64,000 bases of DNA from Kibdelosporangium banguiense (lineage in GTDB: Bacteria; Actinomycetota; Actinomycetes; Mycobacteriales; Pseudonocardiaceae): positions 7,825,203 to 7,889,202 of the forward strand of contig NZ_JAGINW010000001.1 of the NCBI RefSeq assembly GCF_017876405.1. The letters run 5' to 3'. The notes beneath the pieces are model-generated. The model was given only the letters and a program-made list of their open reading frames with translations, searched no databases and was not told the DNA's origin. The translations under genes were made by a program, and so were the position numbers. Within the stretch, counting starts at the first letter, position 1. Every line of letters begins with the position of its first letter. This document shows positions 49,670 through 58,557 of this stretch, piece by piece.

Positions 49670-50599
49670 ATGAACACCATCGGCCTGGACTTCGACGACG
49701 TCCGTGCGGCGGTTTCCATGCAGGACGCGATCGTCGCCGTGCGGCAGGCGTTTCTCGACCTGGCCGCCGGCCACTTCGAACAGCCGGTGCGGACCGCCAT
49801 GCGCGACGGGCAGTTCCTCATCATGTCCACCCACCACCGGCCCTCGGCCACCGCGATGGTCAAGACCCTGAGCGTCGACTTCACCCGTGTCCCGGCGATC
49901 GCGGGCACCGTCACCTGGGCGGAGACCCGCCAGGGCACGCTCGTCGCGGACGCGGCGGCGGTTACGGGCCTGCGCACTGGTGCCGTCTCGGGCGTGGCGA
50001 CCGATCTGCTTGCCCCCGCCGACGCCGACACAATGGCGATCATCGGCGCCGGTGGGCAGGCACCGGACCAGGTACGGGCCGTGCACGCGGTCCGTCCCCT
50101 GCGCGGACTGTCCATCATGGACCGCGACCGGTCCCGTGCCGCGGCGCTTGCCGACCTTCTGAGGTCCGAGCTGCCGCAGGTCGAGATCGACGTGGCCGAC
50201 GGCGTGGACACCGCTGTGAGGCGTGCGGACATCGTCACCTGCGCGACGCCGGCGACCGAACCGGTGTTGGCGAGCGAGATGCTCCGTCCGCGCGTCCACA
50301 TCAACGCCATCGGGGCATTCCGGCCCACCATGCGGGAACTGCCCGACGATCTGCTCGGCGAAGCCACCGTTGTGATCGACGACCTGGCGGCGATCCTGGA
50401 GGAGTCTGGGGAGATCCTGCACGCACTCGACTCAGGCGCCCTGACAGAGGACGATCTCATCGTGCTTGGCGATGCGCTGACTCACGCACCGGAACGACGC
50501 GAGCGCACGGTGTTCAAGACCGTCGGCGTGGCGGCGCAGGACTGGGCGATCGCACGGCTGCTGGCGGCGAAGTTCCTCCCTGCCGGGGCGCCGGCATGA
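49670..50599 (+). CDS. Ornithine cyclodeaminase/mu-crystallin-family protein, probable delta1-pyrroline-2-carboxylate reductase
   Basis: 309 residues. N-terminal dimerisation part (VRQAFLDLAAGHFEQPVRTA) and Rossmann domain with TMAIIGAGGQAPDQVRAVHA (about 122-141). DIVTCATPATEPVLASEML and INAIGAFRPTMRELPDDLL (family G-A-F/D-x-P block) follow. Members include ornithine cyclodeaminase, alanine dehydrogenase and Pyr2C/Pip2C reductase. Next to a proline racemase-family enzyme, reduction of delta1-pyrroline-2-carboxylate to L-proline is the most likely role, as in hydroxyproline pathways. Eight bases after the ATPase; ATGA overlap with the next gene. Confidence 0.85.
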   Translation: MNTIGLDFDDVRAAVSMQDAIVAVRQAFLDLAAGHFEQPVRTAMRDGQFLIMSTHHRPSATAMVKTLSVDFTRVPAIAGTVTWAETRQGTLVADAAAVTGLRTGAVSGVATDLLAPADADTMAIIGAGGQAPDQVRAVHAVRPLRGLSIMDRDRSRAAALADLLRSELPQVEIDVADGVDTAVRRADIVTCATPATEPVLASEMLRPRVHINAIGAFRPTMRELPDDLLGEATVVIDDLAAILEESGEILHALDSGALTEDDLIVLGDALTHAPERRERTVFKTVGVAAQDWAIARLLAAKFLPAGAPA

Positions 50600-52626
50600 T
50601 GAACGACCCCCTGATGACGCCCTTCACGCTCAAGGACCTGACGCTGCGCAACCGCATCGTCAGCACGTCCCACGAGCCCGCCTACAGCGAGGACGGCCTG
50701 CCCAAGGACCGGTATCGCGCCTACCACGTCGCGAAGGCGCGCGGCGGGGTCGGGCTGACCATGATCGGCGGCAGCGCCCTGGTCAGCCGCGAGAGTGCGC
50801 CCGCGTTCGGCAACCTTCAGCTGTGGAAGGAGGAATCCGAGCCGCTGCTGCGCAGGCTGGCCACCGAGGTCCACGACGAAGGCGCGGCGGTGATGATCCA
50901 GCTGACCCATCTCGGGCACCGCACGAGCAACTACGTCGACGACTGGCTCCCGGCGATCTCAGTGGACAACGTGCGCGAACCCGCTCACCGCGCCTTCGCC
51001 AAGGCGGCGGAGGAGTGGGATCTCGACCGGGTGCTCGGCGACTTCGTGCGTGCGGCCCAGATGTGCCAGGCCGCAGGCCTCGACGGCATCGAGCTCAACC
51101 TGTACGGCCACTTCCTGGACGCGTTCTGGACGCCGTACTGGAACCATCGCGACGACGAGTACGGCGGAACGTACGAGAACCGGGTGCGATACCCCCTCCG
51201 GGTAATCCGCGCCATTCGCGAGGCCGTCGGTCCCGGGTTTGTCGTCGGGGCCCGGATGACTTTCGACGAACTGCGTGAAGGGGGACTCGAAACCGGTGAG
51301 GCGCTGCGCATCGCGGACGACATCACGGTCGCGGGGATCGATTTCATCAGCCTGATCAAGGGCTCGATCGCCACGGACGCCGACCTGGCCCGTGCGATCC
51401 CGCCGATGTCCACGCCCACCGCGCCGCACCTGGAGTTCGCGGGCGAGGTGAAGCGGAAGCTCTCGGTCCCGGTCATGCACGCCGCACGGATCACCGACGT
51501 CGAGACGGCTCGGCACGCGATCGCGGAGGGGCTGCTGGACCTGGTCGGCATGACCCGGGCGCTGATGGCCGACCCTGAGCTGCCCAACAAGGTCAGGACC
51601 GGGCAGACCGACCGGATCCGGCCCTGCGTCGGCGCGAGCATGTGCATCGACGGCATCTACCAGTCGGGCGCGGCCTACTGCATCCACAATCCGTCGACCG
51701 GGCGGGAACTTGAGCTGCCCCACCAAGTTGCCCGGACCGGCACGCCCAAGCGGATCGCGGTCGTCGGTGCGGGACCGGCCGGTCTGGAGTCGGCCAGGGT
51801 GCTCGCCGAACGGGGCCACGACGTCCAGCTCTTCGAAGCCGCGGACAAGGTCGGAGGCCAGTTGTCGCTCGCCTCGCTGGCCCCACGCCGCCGCGATCTC
51901 CGCGGCATCATCGACTGGCGGGTCGAAGAACTCGCCCGGCTCGGTGTGCCCATCTCGTTGAACGCCTACGTCGATGCCGACGAGCTCCGTGCGCAGTCCT
52001 GGGACGTGGTCATCGTGGCGACCGGCGGAACCCCTGCCGCGCCTCGGATCCCGGGAGCCGATCTCGTCCTCGACACATGGGACGTACTCTCCGGCGCCCG
52101 TCGGCCGGGCGGGCATGTCATGGTCTACGACGACCACGGCGGCAACCAGACACTCGACGCGGTCGAGGCTCTGGTAACACACGGCGCGAAGGTCGAGCTC
52201 GTCACGCCGGAGCGGGGGATTTCGCCCGATGTAGGGGGAATCACCGCCGCGGGATACTTCCACGAACTGGCCAAGCACGGCGTCACCGTGACCATCCTCC
52301 GACGGCTGCGCGCGGTGACGCGGTCCGGCAGGGGAGTCGAGGTGGAGCTCGGAATCGACGGCTTCGACTTCCGCGAAAGCCGTACCTTCGACGCCGTCGT
52401 GGCCGAGATGGGGACAGAACCCGTCACCGAGCTCTACGACGAACTCGTCCCGCTGTCCACCAACCACGGGACCGTCGATCTGGCCGCACTGCTGGCCGGA
52501 CAGCCACAGGAGGTGGCTCGCAACGACGCGGGCTCGTTCCGGCTCTATCGCGTCGGTGATGCGGTGTCCAGCCGTAACGTCCACGCGGCGATCCTCGACG
52601 CAGCCCGGCTGTGCCGGGCCGTCTGA
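50596..52626 (+). CDS. NADH:flavin oxidoreductase / dienoyl-CoA reductase-type (OYE) enzyme, possible N-methylproline-type demethylase
   Basis: 676 residues. FMN barrel (about 1-340): LRNRIVSTSHEPAYSEDGLP, VMIQLTHLGHRTSN, GLDGIELNLYGHFLDAFWTP then NHRDDEYGGTYENRVRYPLR. Fe-S segment RPCVGASMCIDGIYQSGAAYC (about 336-356), with three Cys where trimethylamine dehydrogenase has four; the second is Ala. Second half: FAD/NAD domain with RIAVVGAGPAGLESARVLAE and DVVIVATGGTPAAPRIPGAD. Relatives demethylate secondary or tertiary amines such as N-methylproline or reduce enoyl groups. In this operon (amino-acid importer, epimerase, OCD reductase) an N-methylated proline derivative is plausible, but unproven. 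Confidence 0.88.
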   Translation: MMNDPLMTPFTLKDLTLRNRIVSTSHEPAYSEDGLPKDRYRAYHVAKARGGVGLTMIGGSALVSRESAPAFGNLQLWKEESEPLLRRLATEVHDEGAAVMIQLTHLGHRTSNYVDDWLPAISVDNVREPAHRAFAKAAEEWDLDRVLGDFVRAAQMCQAAGLDGIELNLYGHFLDAFWTPYWNHRDDEYGGTYENRVRYPLRVIRAIREAVGPGFVVGARMTFDELREGGLETGEALRIADDITVAGIDFISLIKGSIATDADLARAIPPMSTPTAPHLEFAGEVKRKLSVPVMHAARITDVETARHAIAEGLLDLVGMTRALMADPELPNKVRTGQTDRIRPCVGASMCIDGIYQSGAAYCIHNPSTGRELELPHQVARTGTPKRIAVVGAGPAGLESARVLAERGHDVQLFEAADKVGGQLSLASLAPRRRDLRGIIDWRVEELARLGVPISLNAYVDADELRAQSWDVVIVATGGTPAAPRIPGADLVLDTWDVLSGARRPGGHVMVYDDHGGNQTLDAVEALVTHGAKVELVTPERGISPDVGGITAAGYFHELAKHGVTVTILRRLRAVTRSGRGVEVELGIDGFDFRESRTFDAVVAEMGTEPVTELYDELVPLSTNHGTVDLAALLAGQPQEVARNDAGSFRLYRVGDAVSSRNVHAAILDAARLCRAV

Positions 52627-52638
52627 ACCCGGCCTGGG

Positions 52639-53328
52639 TCAGGCTGGGACGGGGATTCGCTTGGCCTGCTTGGCAACGCGGACCGTGATCAGGAACAGGA
52701 CCGCGATGGTGCCGATGGACAGCACGGTGGACAACCCGACCATCGTGCTGACCGGCAGCTGGTAGGCCAGCACTGCCCGGGCGATCGACTCTGCCAGCAG
52801 GCCGAAGCCCCAGAGCAGGCTCAACGACCGCATCACCATGCGCAGCTGGCGGTTCTGCCGGTATTTCTGTTCCAGTTCGGCGGCCTCGGCCGGGTTGCTT
52901 CCGACAGCCCTGCGATACGCCAGATAGGTCAGCGGCTTGCCGAACAGGCAGCTGGCCAGAAACGCGATCCCGACAACCGCGCTGGTCAGCGATGCTTTGA
53001 GGATCACGAACCGCGGATCGTCGAACAGCACCGCGGCGATCAGGCCGATGCCGAAGATGCCGAGCATGACCCCGGAGAACACCTCCAGCCGCCGGGCCCG
53101 GACTGCTTCGGCGATCATCACGCCGCCTGAGATCAGGGTGCCGCCGAGCAGGGCGACCCAGTCGTTCGCACCGGCCGCGTGCAGCACGTAGTAGACCGCG
53201 ACGGGCGGGACGATGTCCTTGACGAGGACCGGGACCAGGTTCTTGACCACGTTGTCTGCCATGCCGATGACGTTATGAGCGATCGAGTCCCGGTCCCTCG
53301 GCGTTCTGTCAGGCTCCAGCCCTGACAT
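52639..53328 (-). CDS. VC0807-type membrane protein
   Basis: 229 residues with about six hydrophobic helices, including NLVPVLVKDIVPPVAVYYVL, LLGGTLISGGVMIAE, MLGIFGIGLIAAVLF and VVGIAFLASCLFG. The cytoplasmic loop EAAELEQKYRQNRQLRMVMR is the conserved feature of VC0807-like proteins. Function unknown. The start lacks a clear ribosome site and falls inside a short dyad, TGACA-TC-TGTCA; an ATG at 53262 is an alternative. Convergent with the OYE gene; 17 bases downstream of the DUF574 methyltransferase, so possibly one transcript. Confidence 0.8.
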   Translation of the reverse strand: MSGLEPDRTPRDRDSIAHNVIGMADNVVKNLVPVLVKDIVPPVAVYYVLHAAGANDWVALLGGTLISGGVMIAEAVRARRLEVFSGVMLGIFGIGLIAAVLFDDPRFVILKASLTSAVVGIAFLASCLFGKPLTYLAYRRAVGSNPAEAAELEQKYRQNRQLRMVMRSLSLLWGFGLLAESIARAVLAYQLPVSTMVGLSTVLSIGTIAVLFLITVRVAKQAKRIPVPA

Positions 53329-53345
53329 CTGTCACGAGGGGTTTC

Positions 53346-54170
53346 CTACGGTTTCCGGGCGACCCCGCCGACCACCAGTCGCTGGACGGCGGCCAAGGGC
53401 TTGAGCCGTGGACCGTCCGGCCACCAGTCGACCACCTTGACGAGTCCGGGTGTCACCATTTCCAGGCCGTCGAAGAACGACAGGATCTCCTCGTGCGTCC
53501 GGCACTCGCCGGACCCGACGGTGTTGCGCAGATTCTCTTCGAGCTGACGGGCAAGCGCCTGGTACTCGCTGCCTTCGCCGGGATCCAGGAAGTGGCTCAG
53601 CGCGACATACGACCCGGAGGGCAGCGCGTCGATGTAGGTGCGCATCAGCTCGGCCGGGTTTTCCTCGTCGAGCACGTGGTGGATCGTGGCGCACTGCATG
53701 AGTGCCATGGGGCGGCTGAAGTCGAGGTGCTTGGTGACGACCGGGTGCGCGAGGAGTTCCTCGGGCTGGCGGAGATCGGCGAAGACGAAATGGGTCTGCG
53801 GGTTCTCCGCCAGCAGTGCCCGGCCGTGCGCGGCGACCATCGGATCGTTGTCGACGTACACGACTGGGACATCCGGGCGAATCCGTTGCGCGATCTGGTG
53901 GACGTTCTCGGCTGTGGGCAGGCCGGATCCGCAGTCCAGGAACTGGTCGATGCCGCCCTCGCCGACCAGGAACCGGACCACCCGGATCAGCCAGTTGCGC
54001 AGATCCCGGGCGGCCAGGGGAGCGTCCGGGTCGATCGCGATGGCCTGCCGGTAGACCTCCCGGTCCACCTCGTAGTTGTCCTTGCCGCCGAGGAAGGCGT
54101 CGTAGACCCGGGCGATACTGGGCCGGGTCGGATCCACTTGCGGCAACTCGGGTTCTTCTACTGCGGACAT
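53346..54170 (-). CDS. DUF574 SAM-dependent methyltransferase
   Basis: 274 residues from the ATG at 54170 (GGAGA with 8-base spacing); the frame opens at 54224. Family blocks: PSIARVYDAFLGGKDNYEVD at the N-terminus, QFLDCGSGLPTAENVHQIAQ (SAM site), PVVYVDNDPMVAAHGRALL, PMALMQCATIHHVLDEENPA, GSYVALSHFLDPGEG and FFDGLEMVTPGLVKVVDWWP. Many paralogues of this family occur in each actinomycete genome, often beside HTH regulators; substrates are unknown. It converges with nothing and follows the LacI gene by 46 bases. Confidence 0.93.
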   Translation of the reverse strand: MSAVEEPELPQVDPTRPSIARVYDAFLGGKDNYEVDREVYRQAIAIDPDAPLAARDLRNWLIRVVRFLVGEGGIDQFLDCGSGLPTAENVHQIAQRIRPDVPVVYVDNDPMVAAHGRALLAENPQTHFVFADLRQPEELLAHPVVTKHLDFSRPMALMQCATIHHVLDEENPAELMRTYIDALPSGSYVALSHFLDPGEGSEYQALARQLEENLRNTVGSGECRTHEEILSFFDGLEMVTPGLVKVVDWWPDGPRLKPLAAVQRLVVGGVARKP

Positions 54171-54216
54171 CGTGCTCGTCTCCGGTTCGGCGGCCAGCAA
54201 AGCCACCACCTTAGTA

Positions 54217-55272
54217 TCAGGCACGCACAGCGACCGAGTCGCGGGTTCGGACCGGCATGGGGACCCGGTATATCCGGCTTTCCGGGGTGGTTGCCTGCCG
54301 ATGCCGTTCTATCTCGGTGAAGAGCACGTCGACTGCTTTGCGGCCGAGTTCGTAGTGGGGGAGTGCGATGGTGGTGAGCTGGGGGCGGATCCAGGTGGCG
54401 ACCGGGTGGTCGTCGAAGGAGACGACGGAGACCTCGGCGGGTACTTTCAGCCTGAAGTCGTCGAGGGCCTGGTAGGCGCCGACGGCGATTCTGTCGTTGA
54501 GGCAGATCAGTGCGCTGGGCCGGGTGTGTTCCAGCAGTTCGCGGGTGGCCTGATAGCCGTACTCGGGTTGCCAGTCGGGGCAGACGCGACCACTGGCGAT
54601 CTTCACTTTGGCTTTGCCGAGGACCTCGCGGATGCCGGTGACTCGTTCGACGCCGGCGAGGGCTCCCGGGGGTACGTCGTGGATTCCCGGGCCTGCGCCG
54701 ATGAGGTGGATATCGTTGCGGTGGCCGGCGTCGAGCAGTATCCGCGCTGCCGCCCGCCCGGCCTCGACCTCGTCCGGCACGATCGCGGGTAGCGCGCAGG
54801 GCTGTTCGGAGATCGCGTTGAGCAGGACGGCGGGGCCTGACGTCAGTGCGGCAGGCACCTTGAGCGACCGGGTGAACATGGACGCGTAGATGATGCCGTC
54901 GACCTGGCGGTCGTGCATCGCCTGCAGCAGGCCGCTCTCCAGGTCGGCCTCCCCTTCGGACTCGCCGATGAACAGCATCATGTCCTGTTCCCGGGCGGCT
55001 TCGAGCGCTCCTTTGATCATGTCGCCGGCGAGCCGGGTGGTGGCGACGGTGTCGGAGACGAAACCGATGGTCCGGGTCGTGCCCGTGCGCAGTCCAATGG
55101 AGACGATGTTGGGCCGGTAGCCCAGTTCGTTCGCCGCGTCCAGGACCTGCTGCTCCACCGCTTGCGAGATCCGTAGTTCGCGGCCTCTTCCGGCCAGTAC
55201 GAGCGACACCGTGGTGCGTGAGACGCCCGCGTGCCTGGCGACATCGGACAGTGTGACCCGTCGTGAGCTCAC
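54217..55272 (-). CDS. LacI-family transcriptional regulator
   Basis: 351 residues, GTG start with GGAGG 7 bases upstream. HTH VTLSDVARHAGVSRTTVSLVL with hinge SQAVEQQVLDAANELGYRPN. Periplasmic-binding-like sugar domain: TIGFVSDTVATTRLAGDMIK, VDGIIYASMFTR, AVLLNAISEQPCALPAIVPD, HLIGAGPGIHDVPPGALAGV and ICLNDRIAVGAYQALDDF. Divergent from the sugar importer and GH68 genes, with an 18-base dyad between, so it is the likely repressor of that operon. Confidence 0.95.
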   Translation of the reverse strand: MSSRRVTLSDVARHAGVSRTTVSLVLAGRGRELRISQAVEQQVLDAANELGYRPNIVSIGLRTGTTRTIGFVSDTVATTRLAGDMIKGALEAAREQDMMLFIGESEGEADLESGLLQAMHDRQVDGIIYASMFTRSLKVPAALTSGPAVLLNAISEQPCALPAIVPDEVEAGRAAARILLDAGHRNDIHLIGAGPGIHDVPPGALAGVERVTGIREVLGKAKVKIASGRVCPDWQPEYGYQATRELLEHTRPSALICLNDRIAVGAYQALDDFRLKVPAEVSVVSFDDHPVATWIRPQLTTIALPHYELGRKAVDVLFTEIERHRQATTPESRIYRVPMPVRTRDSVAVRA

Positions 55273-55337
55273 CGGTGGGCCTCCAGGGGACGCGTCTTGA
55301 CATCGGCCAGAGTGAGGGTAACACTATCGCCGTTCCA

Positions 55338-55355
55338 TGCTAACCCGATTTAGCA
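55338..55355. promoter_or_regulatory. LacI-type operator TGCTAA-N6-TTAGCA
   Basis: Perfect six-base arms around CCCGAT in the 145-base spacer between the LacI gene and the importer operon, 66 bases upstream of the latter's start. Symmetry and size fit a LacI-family dimer site. Confidence 0.6.
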
Positions 55356-55417
55356 ACCGGCGCGAAGTAGTCTGCGAGTCGGTTGGAAGTCCACACGAGA
55401 ATCTCTGAGGAGACGCA

Positions 55418-56782
55418 ATGCCGCGTCACATCAGCCGTCGCAGGACTGTGCCCGGACTCGTCGCGCTGGCGGGAACGCTGGCCGTAACACTGATCGCGGG
55501 CTGCAGCGGACCGGGCAGCAACAGTCCACAGACGACAGACACCGGTCCGGCCCTGTCGGCGCCGCCGACCTGTGGCACGCAGCCGGTGAAGATGTCCGCC
55601 TACTTCGAGACCGGGTTCCCGATGGCGAGGGCACTCACCGACGAGTTCACCAAGCAGCACCCGACCGTCACCTGGGACATCCGGGAGGACCAGTTCGCGG
55701 TGATCACCCAGAACGCGCCCCGCGTGCTGGCCGACAACCCGCCGGATCTGATGCGGCTGCCGCAGGTCTCCGAACTGGTGCGCAACAACCTGCTGAAGAA
55801 CCTCGACAACTACGCGAAGGCGTTCGGCTGGGACAAGTGGCCGGCCTCGCAGCTGGAGCAGCTACGCATGAAGCCCGGCGGTGGTGCGCGGGGCGAGGGA
55901 TCGCTGTTCGCGATGGGCCTGAACTTCAGCGTCACCGGGGTCTTCTACAACAAGACGCTCGCGGAGCGTATCGGCATGACGTCCCCGCCGGCCACGCTGG
56001 CGGAGTTCGATGCCCTGCTCGCCAAGGCCAAGCAGGCGAACATCACGCCGATCGTCCAGTTCAACGGCGGTGCCACCGGCGGGTTCGCGTTCCCGCTGCA
56101 GAACCTGATGGCGGCCTACGGCGAACCGAAGCCCATCAATGACTGGATCTTCCAGAAGCCGAACGCCACGATCGACACGGCGGCCAACCGCTCCGGCGCG
56201 GAGCATCTGGACCGGTGGATCAAGGCGGGCTACTTCGACCGGGACGCCAACGCCATGGAATACGCCAAGATGATGGGCAAGTTCCAGGCAGGCGACGGAC
56301 TGTTCATGTTCAACGGTGACTGGGAGTCCGGCAACCTGGACAAGGCGATGGCCGGCAAGGCCGGCTTCTTCCCGGTGCCCTCCGCGGCCGGCGGCAAGGT
56401 GGCCGCGATGTCGGCGCCGCTGACGTACGGGATCGCGACGAACGCGAAGCACGCCGACTGCGCCGCGTTCTACCTCAACTGGGTGGCGACCAACGCGGAT
56501 GCCCGCCGGATCGCCGTCGAGGTCGGTGGGTCACACCCGATGGGACCGGCCGACGCGCCCATGCCAGCGGTCAAACAGGGCACGGTCACCGCGGAGACGC
56601 TCGCGGCCGGTGCGAAGATCCTGCAGGACAACGCGGCGATGGACTTCATCGCCAACGCCACCGGCGCGATCTACGCCAAGAGCTGGACCCCGCAACTGCA
56701 GAAACTGTTCGCGGGACAGCAAACGCCGCAAGGGCTGCTGCAGAGCGTGCAGAGCGACTACGTCAGCCAGATCGGGAGCTGA
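55418..56782 (+). CDS. Sugar ABC transporter solute-binding lipoprotein (family 1)
   Basis: 454 residues. Signal with lipobox TLIAGCSG (Cys about 30). MalE-like fold: PVKMSAYFETGFPMARALTD then EFTKQHPTVTWDIRED, FAMGLNFSVTGVFYNKTLAE, PIVQFNGGATGGFAFPLQNL, KMMGKFQAGDGLFMFNGDWE and AAFYLNWVATNADARRIAVE. Trp/Phe/Tyr residues typical of oligosaccharide binding. First gene of the LacI-controlled operon; the ligand is probably a fructan or sucrose-type oligosaccharide in view of the GH68 gene at the end. Confidence 0.93.
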   Translation: MPRHISRRRTVPGLVALAGTLAVTLIAGCSGPGSNSPQTTDTGPALSAPPTCGTQPVKMSAYFETGFPMARALTDEFTKQHPTVTWDIREDQFAVITQNAPRVLADNPPDLMRLPQVSELVRNNLLKNLDNYAKAFGWDKWPASQLEQLRMKPGGGARGEGSLFAMGLNFSVTGVFYNKTLAERIGMTSPPATLAEFDALLAKAKQANITPIVQFNGGATGGFAFPLQNLMAAYGEPKPINDWIFQKPNATIDTAANRSGAEHLDRWIKAGYFDRDANAMEYAKMMGKFQAGDGLFMFNGDWESGNLDKAMAGKAGFFPVPSAAGGKVAAMSAPLTYGIATNAKHADCAAFYLNWVATNADARRIAVEVGGSHPMGPADAPMPAVKQGTVTAETLAAGAKILQDNAAMDFIANATGAIYAKSWTPQLQKLFAGQQTPQGLLQSVQSDYVSQIGS

Positions 56783-56787
56783 CTGGA

Positions 56788-57732
56788 ATGCCCCAGTCGA
56801 CGCTGACCGCCACCGCCGGTCTGAGCCAACAGCCGGTGACCGCCCCCAAGGCGCGGCGCCGCCGCCCTGCGGGTAGTGCGCTTGCCTGGCTGTTCGCCGC
56901 ACCGGCGGTGGTGGTCTACGCGGTGTTCGTGCTGCTGCCGATGGGGCGCACGATCCAGTACTCGCTGTACCAGTGGGACGGCATCGGCGCGTCCCCGTGG
57001 GTCGGGCTGGACAACTACGCGAAGGTGTTCACCGACCCGGAACTGTTCGACACGATCCTCAACGCGATCAAGCTGATCGTGTACTTCAGCGGCATCCCGG
57101 TGGTGCTGGGACTGGCGATCGCGGCCACCATCCGGCGCATCGCCACCAGCAGGCTTGCCGTAGTCGCACGGACCGTGCTGTTCATCCCTCAGGTCATTCC
57201 CCTTGTCGCGGCGGGCATCGCGTGGAGCTGGCTGCTGTCCTCGACCGGTCTGATCAACCAGCTGCTGTCCATGATCGGTCTGGATGGCGTGACGCGGGCA
57301 TGGCTGGGCGACTTCGCCACGGCCCTGCCCGCGGTCGGCGTGATCGGCGCCTGGGTGTTGCTGGGGCTGTGCACTCTGCTGCTGTTGGCCGGGATGAGCC
57401 GGATCGATCCGGCACTGTACGAGGCTGCCCGGATCGACGGCGCCGGGCCGTTCCGTGAGTTCTTCTCGATCACTGTGCCGAGCCTTCGCCAGGAGATCGG
57501 TGTCTGTGTGACTGTCACGGTCATCGCGGCCCTGGCCAGCTTCGACATCGTCTACATCGCCACCCAGGGCGGCCCCGGCAACACCACGATGGTGCCCGGA
57601 CTGGAGATCTACTACCGGGCCTTCGTGGAACGGCAGGTCGGCGTGGCCTCGGCACTCGCCGTGGTGCTCATGGTCCTCGTCCTGGTGTGCGTCCTGCCCA
57701 TCCAACGCCTCACCAGGGAGGAGTCCTCGTGA
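56788..57732 (+). CDS. Sugar ABC transporter permease (MalF type)
   Basis: 314 residues, six membrane helices (LAWLFAAPAVVVYAVFVLLP; VIGAWVLLGLCTLLLLAG; SALAVVLMVLVLVCVLP). EAA loop YEAARIDGAGPFREFFSITV. Five bases after the binding-protein gene; GTGA overlap with the second permease. No dedicated ATPase gene follows, so a shared MsiK-type ATPase is expected, as in other actinomycete sugar importers. Confidence 0.95.
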   Translation: MPQSTLTATAGLSQQPVTAPKARRRRPAGSALAWLFAAPAVVVYAVFVLLPMGRTIQYSLYQWDGIGASPWVGLDNYAKVFTDPELFDTILNAIKLIVYFSGIPVVLGLAIAATIRRIATSRLAVVARTVLFIPQVIPLVAAGIAWSWLLSSTGLINQLLSMIGLDGVTRAWLGDFATALPAVGVIGAWVLLGLCTLLLLAGMSRIDPALYEAARIDGAGPFREFFSITVPSLRQEIGVCVTVTVIAALASFDIVYIATQGGPGNTTMVPGLEIYYRAFVERQVGVASALAVVLMVLVLVCVLPIQRLTREESS

Positions 57733-58553
57733 TCGTCGGACGTCGCGAGGCATGGACCGGACGGCTGTTCCTCATCCTGCTGATGGTGGTGACGGTCGTC
57801 CCCTTCGTCAGCCTGTTCCTCACCGCACTGCACCCTTCCGGCAGCTACCCGGCCGGACTGTCGTGGCCGAGCCAGCCGCAGTGGGGCAACTTCGCGAAGG
57901 CGTTCCAGGCGGCGCACATGAGTGACCTGCTCGCGTCGAGCGTGCTCATCGTGCTTGGCGTGGTGCCGATTTCCCTGCTGATAGCCACTATGGCGGGCTT
58001 CGCCATCGGCCACCTCAGGATGACCGGGCGCCGGGTGGTGTTCCTGCTGTTCGTGTTCGGCCTGACGCTGCCGTTCGAGGGCATCATCACGCCGCTGTAC
58101 TACCAGATCCGCGATATGGGCCTGCTCAACACCAGGTGGGCGATCATCCTGCCGCTGATCGGACTGTTCATGCCCTTCGCGGTCTTCTGGATGCGGGCCC
58201 ACTTCATCAACGTGCCTGCCGAGATCTCCGAGGCCGCCCGGATCGACGGCGCCAACACCTGGCAGCAGTTCTGGCGCATCCACGTGCCACTGGCCGCACC
58301 GGCGATCTCGTCCCTGGCGATCCTGCTGTTTTTGTGGACCTGGAACCAGTTCCTGCTCACGATCGTCCTGGTCGACGATCCCGCCAAGCGGACCATGGCA
58401 GGGGCACTGGGCGCCTTCCAAGGCCAATGGGGAACCGACATCCCGTTGCTGTGCGCGGGATCCCTGCTCGTGCTGGCGCCCACCCTGATCATCTTCCTGA
58501 TCTTCCAGCGCCGCTTCGTCTCCGCCCTGCTGCAGGGCTCGCTGAAAGGCTGA
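57729..58553 (+). CDS. Sugar ABC transporter permease (MalG type)
   Basis: 274 residues from the GTG at 57729 (GGGAGGAG 5 bases upstream), overlapping the first permease stop. Helices include GRLFLILLMVVTVVPFVSLF and VLIVLGVVPISLLIATMAGF. EAA loop SEAARIDGANTWQQFWRIHV. Pairs with the MalF-type permease. Confidence 0.95.
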   Translation: MIVGRREAWTGRLFLILLMVVTVVPFVSLFLTALHPSGSYPAGLSWPSQPQWGNFAKAFQAAHMSDLLASSVLIVLGVVPISLLIATMAGFAIGHLRMTGRRVVFLLFVFGLTLPFEGIITPLYYQIRDMGLLNTRWAIILPLIGLFMPFAVFWMRAHFINVPAEISEAARIDGANTWQQFWRIHVPLAAPAISSLAILLFLWTWNQFLLTIVLVDDPAKRTMAGALGAFQGQWGTDIPLLCAGSLLVLAPTLIIFLIFQRRFVSALLQGSLKG

Positions 58554-58557
58554 TCCG

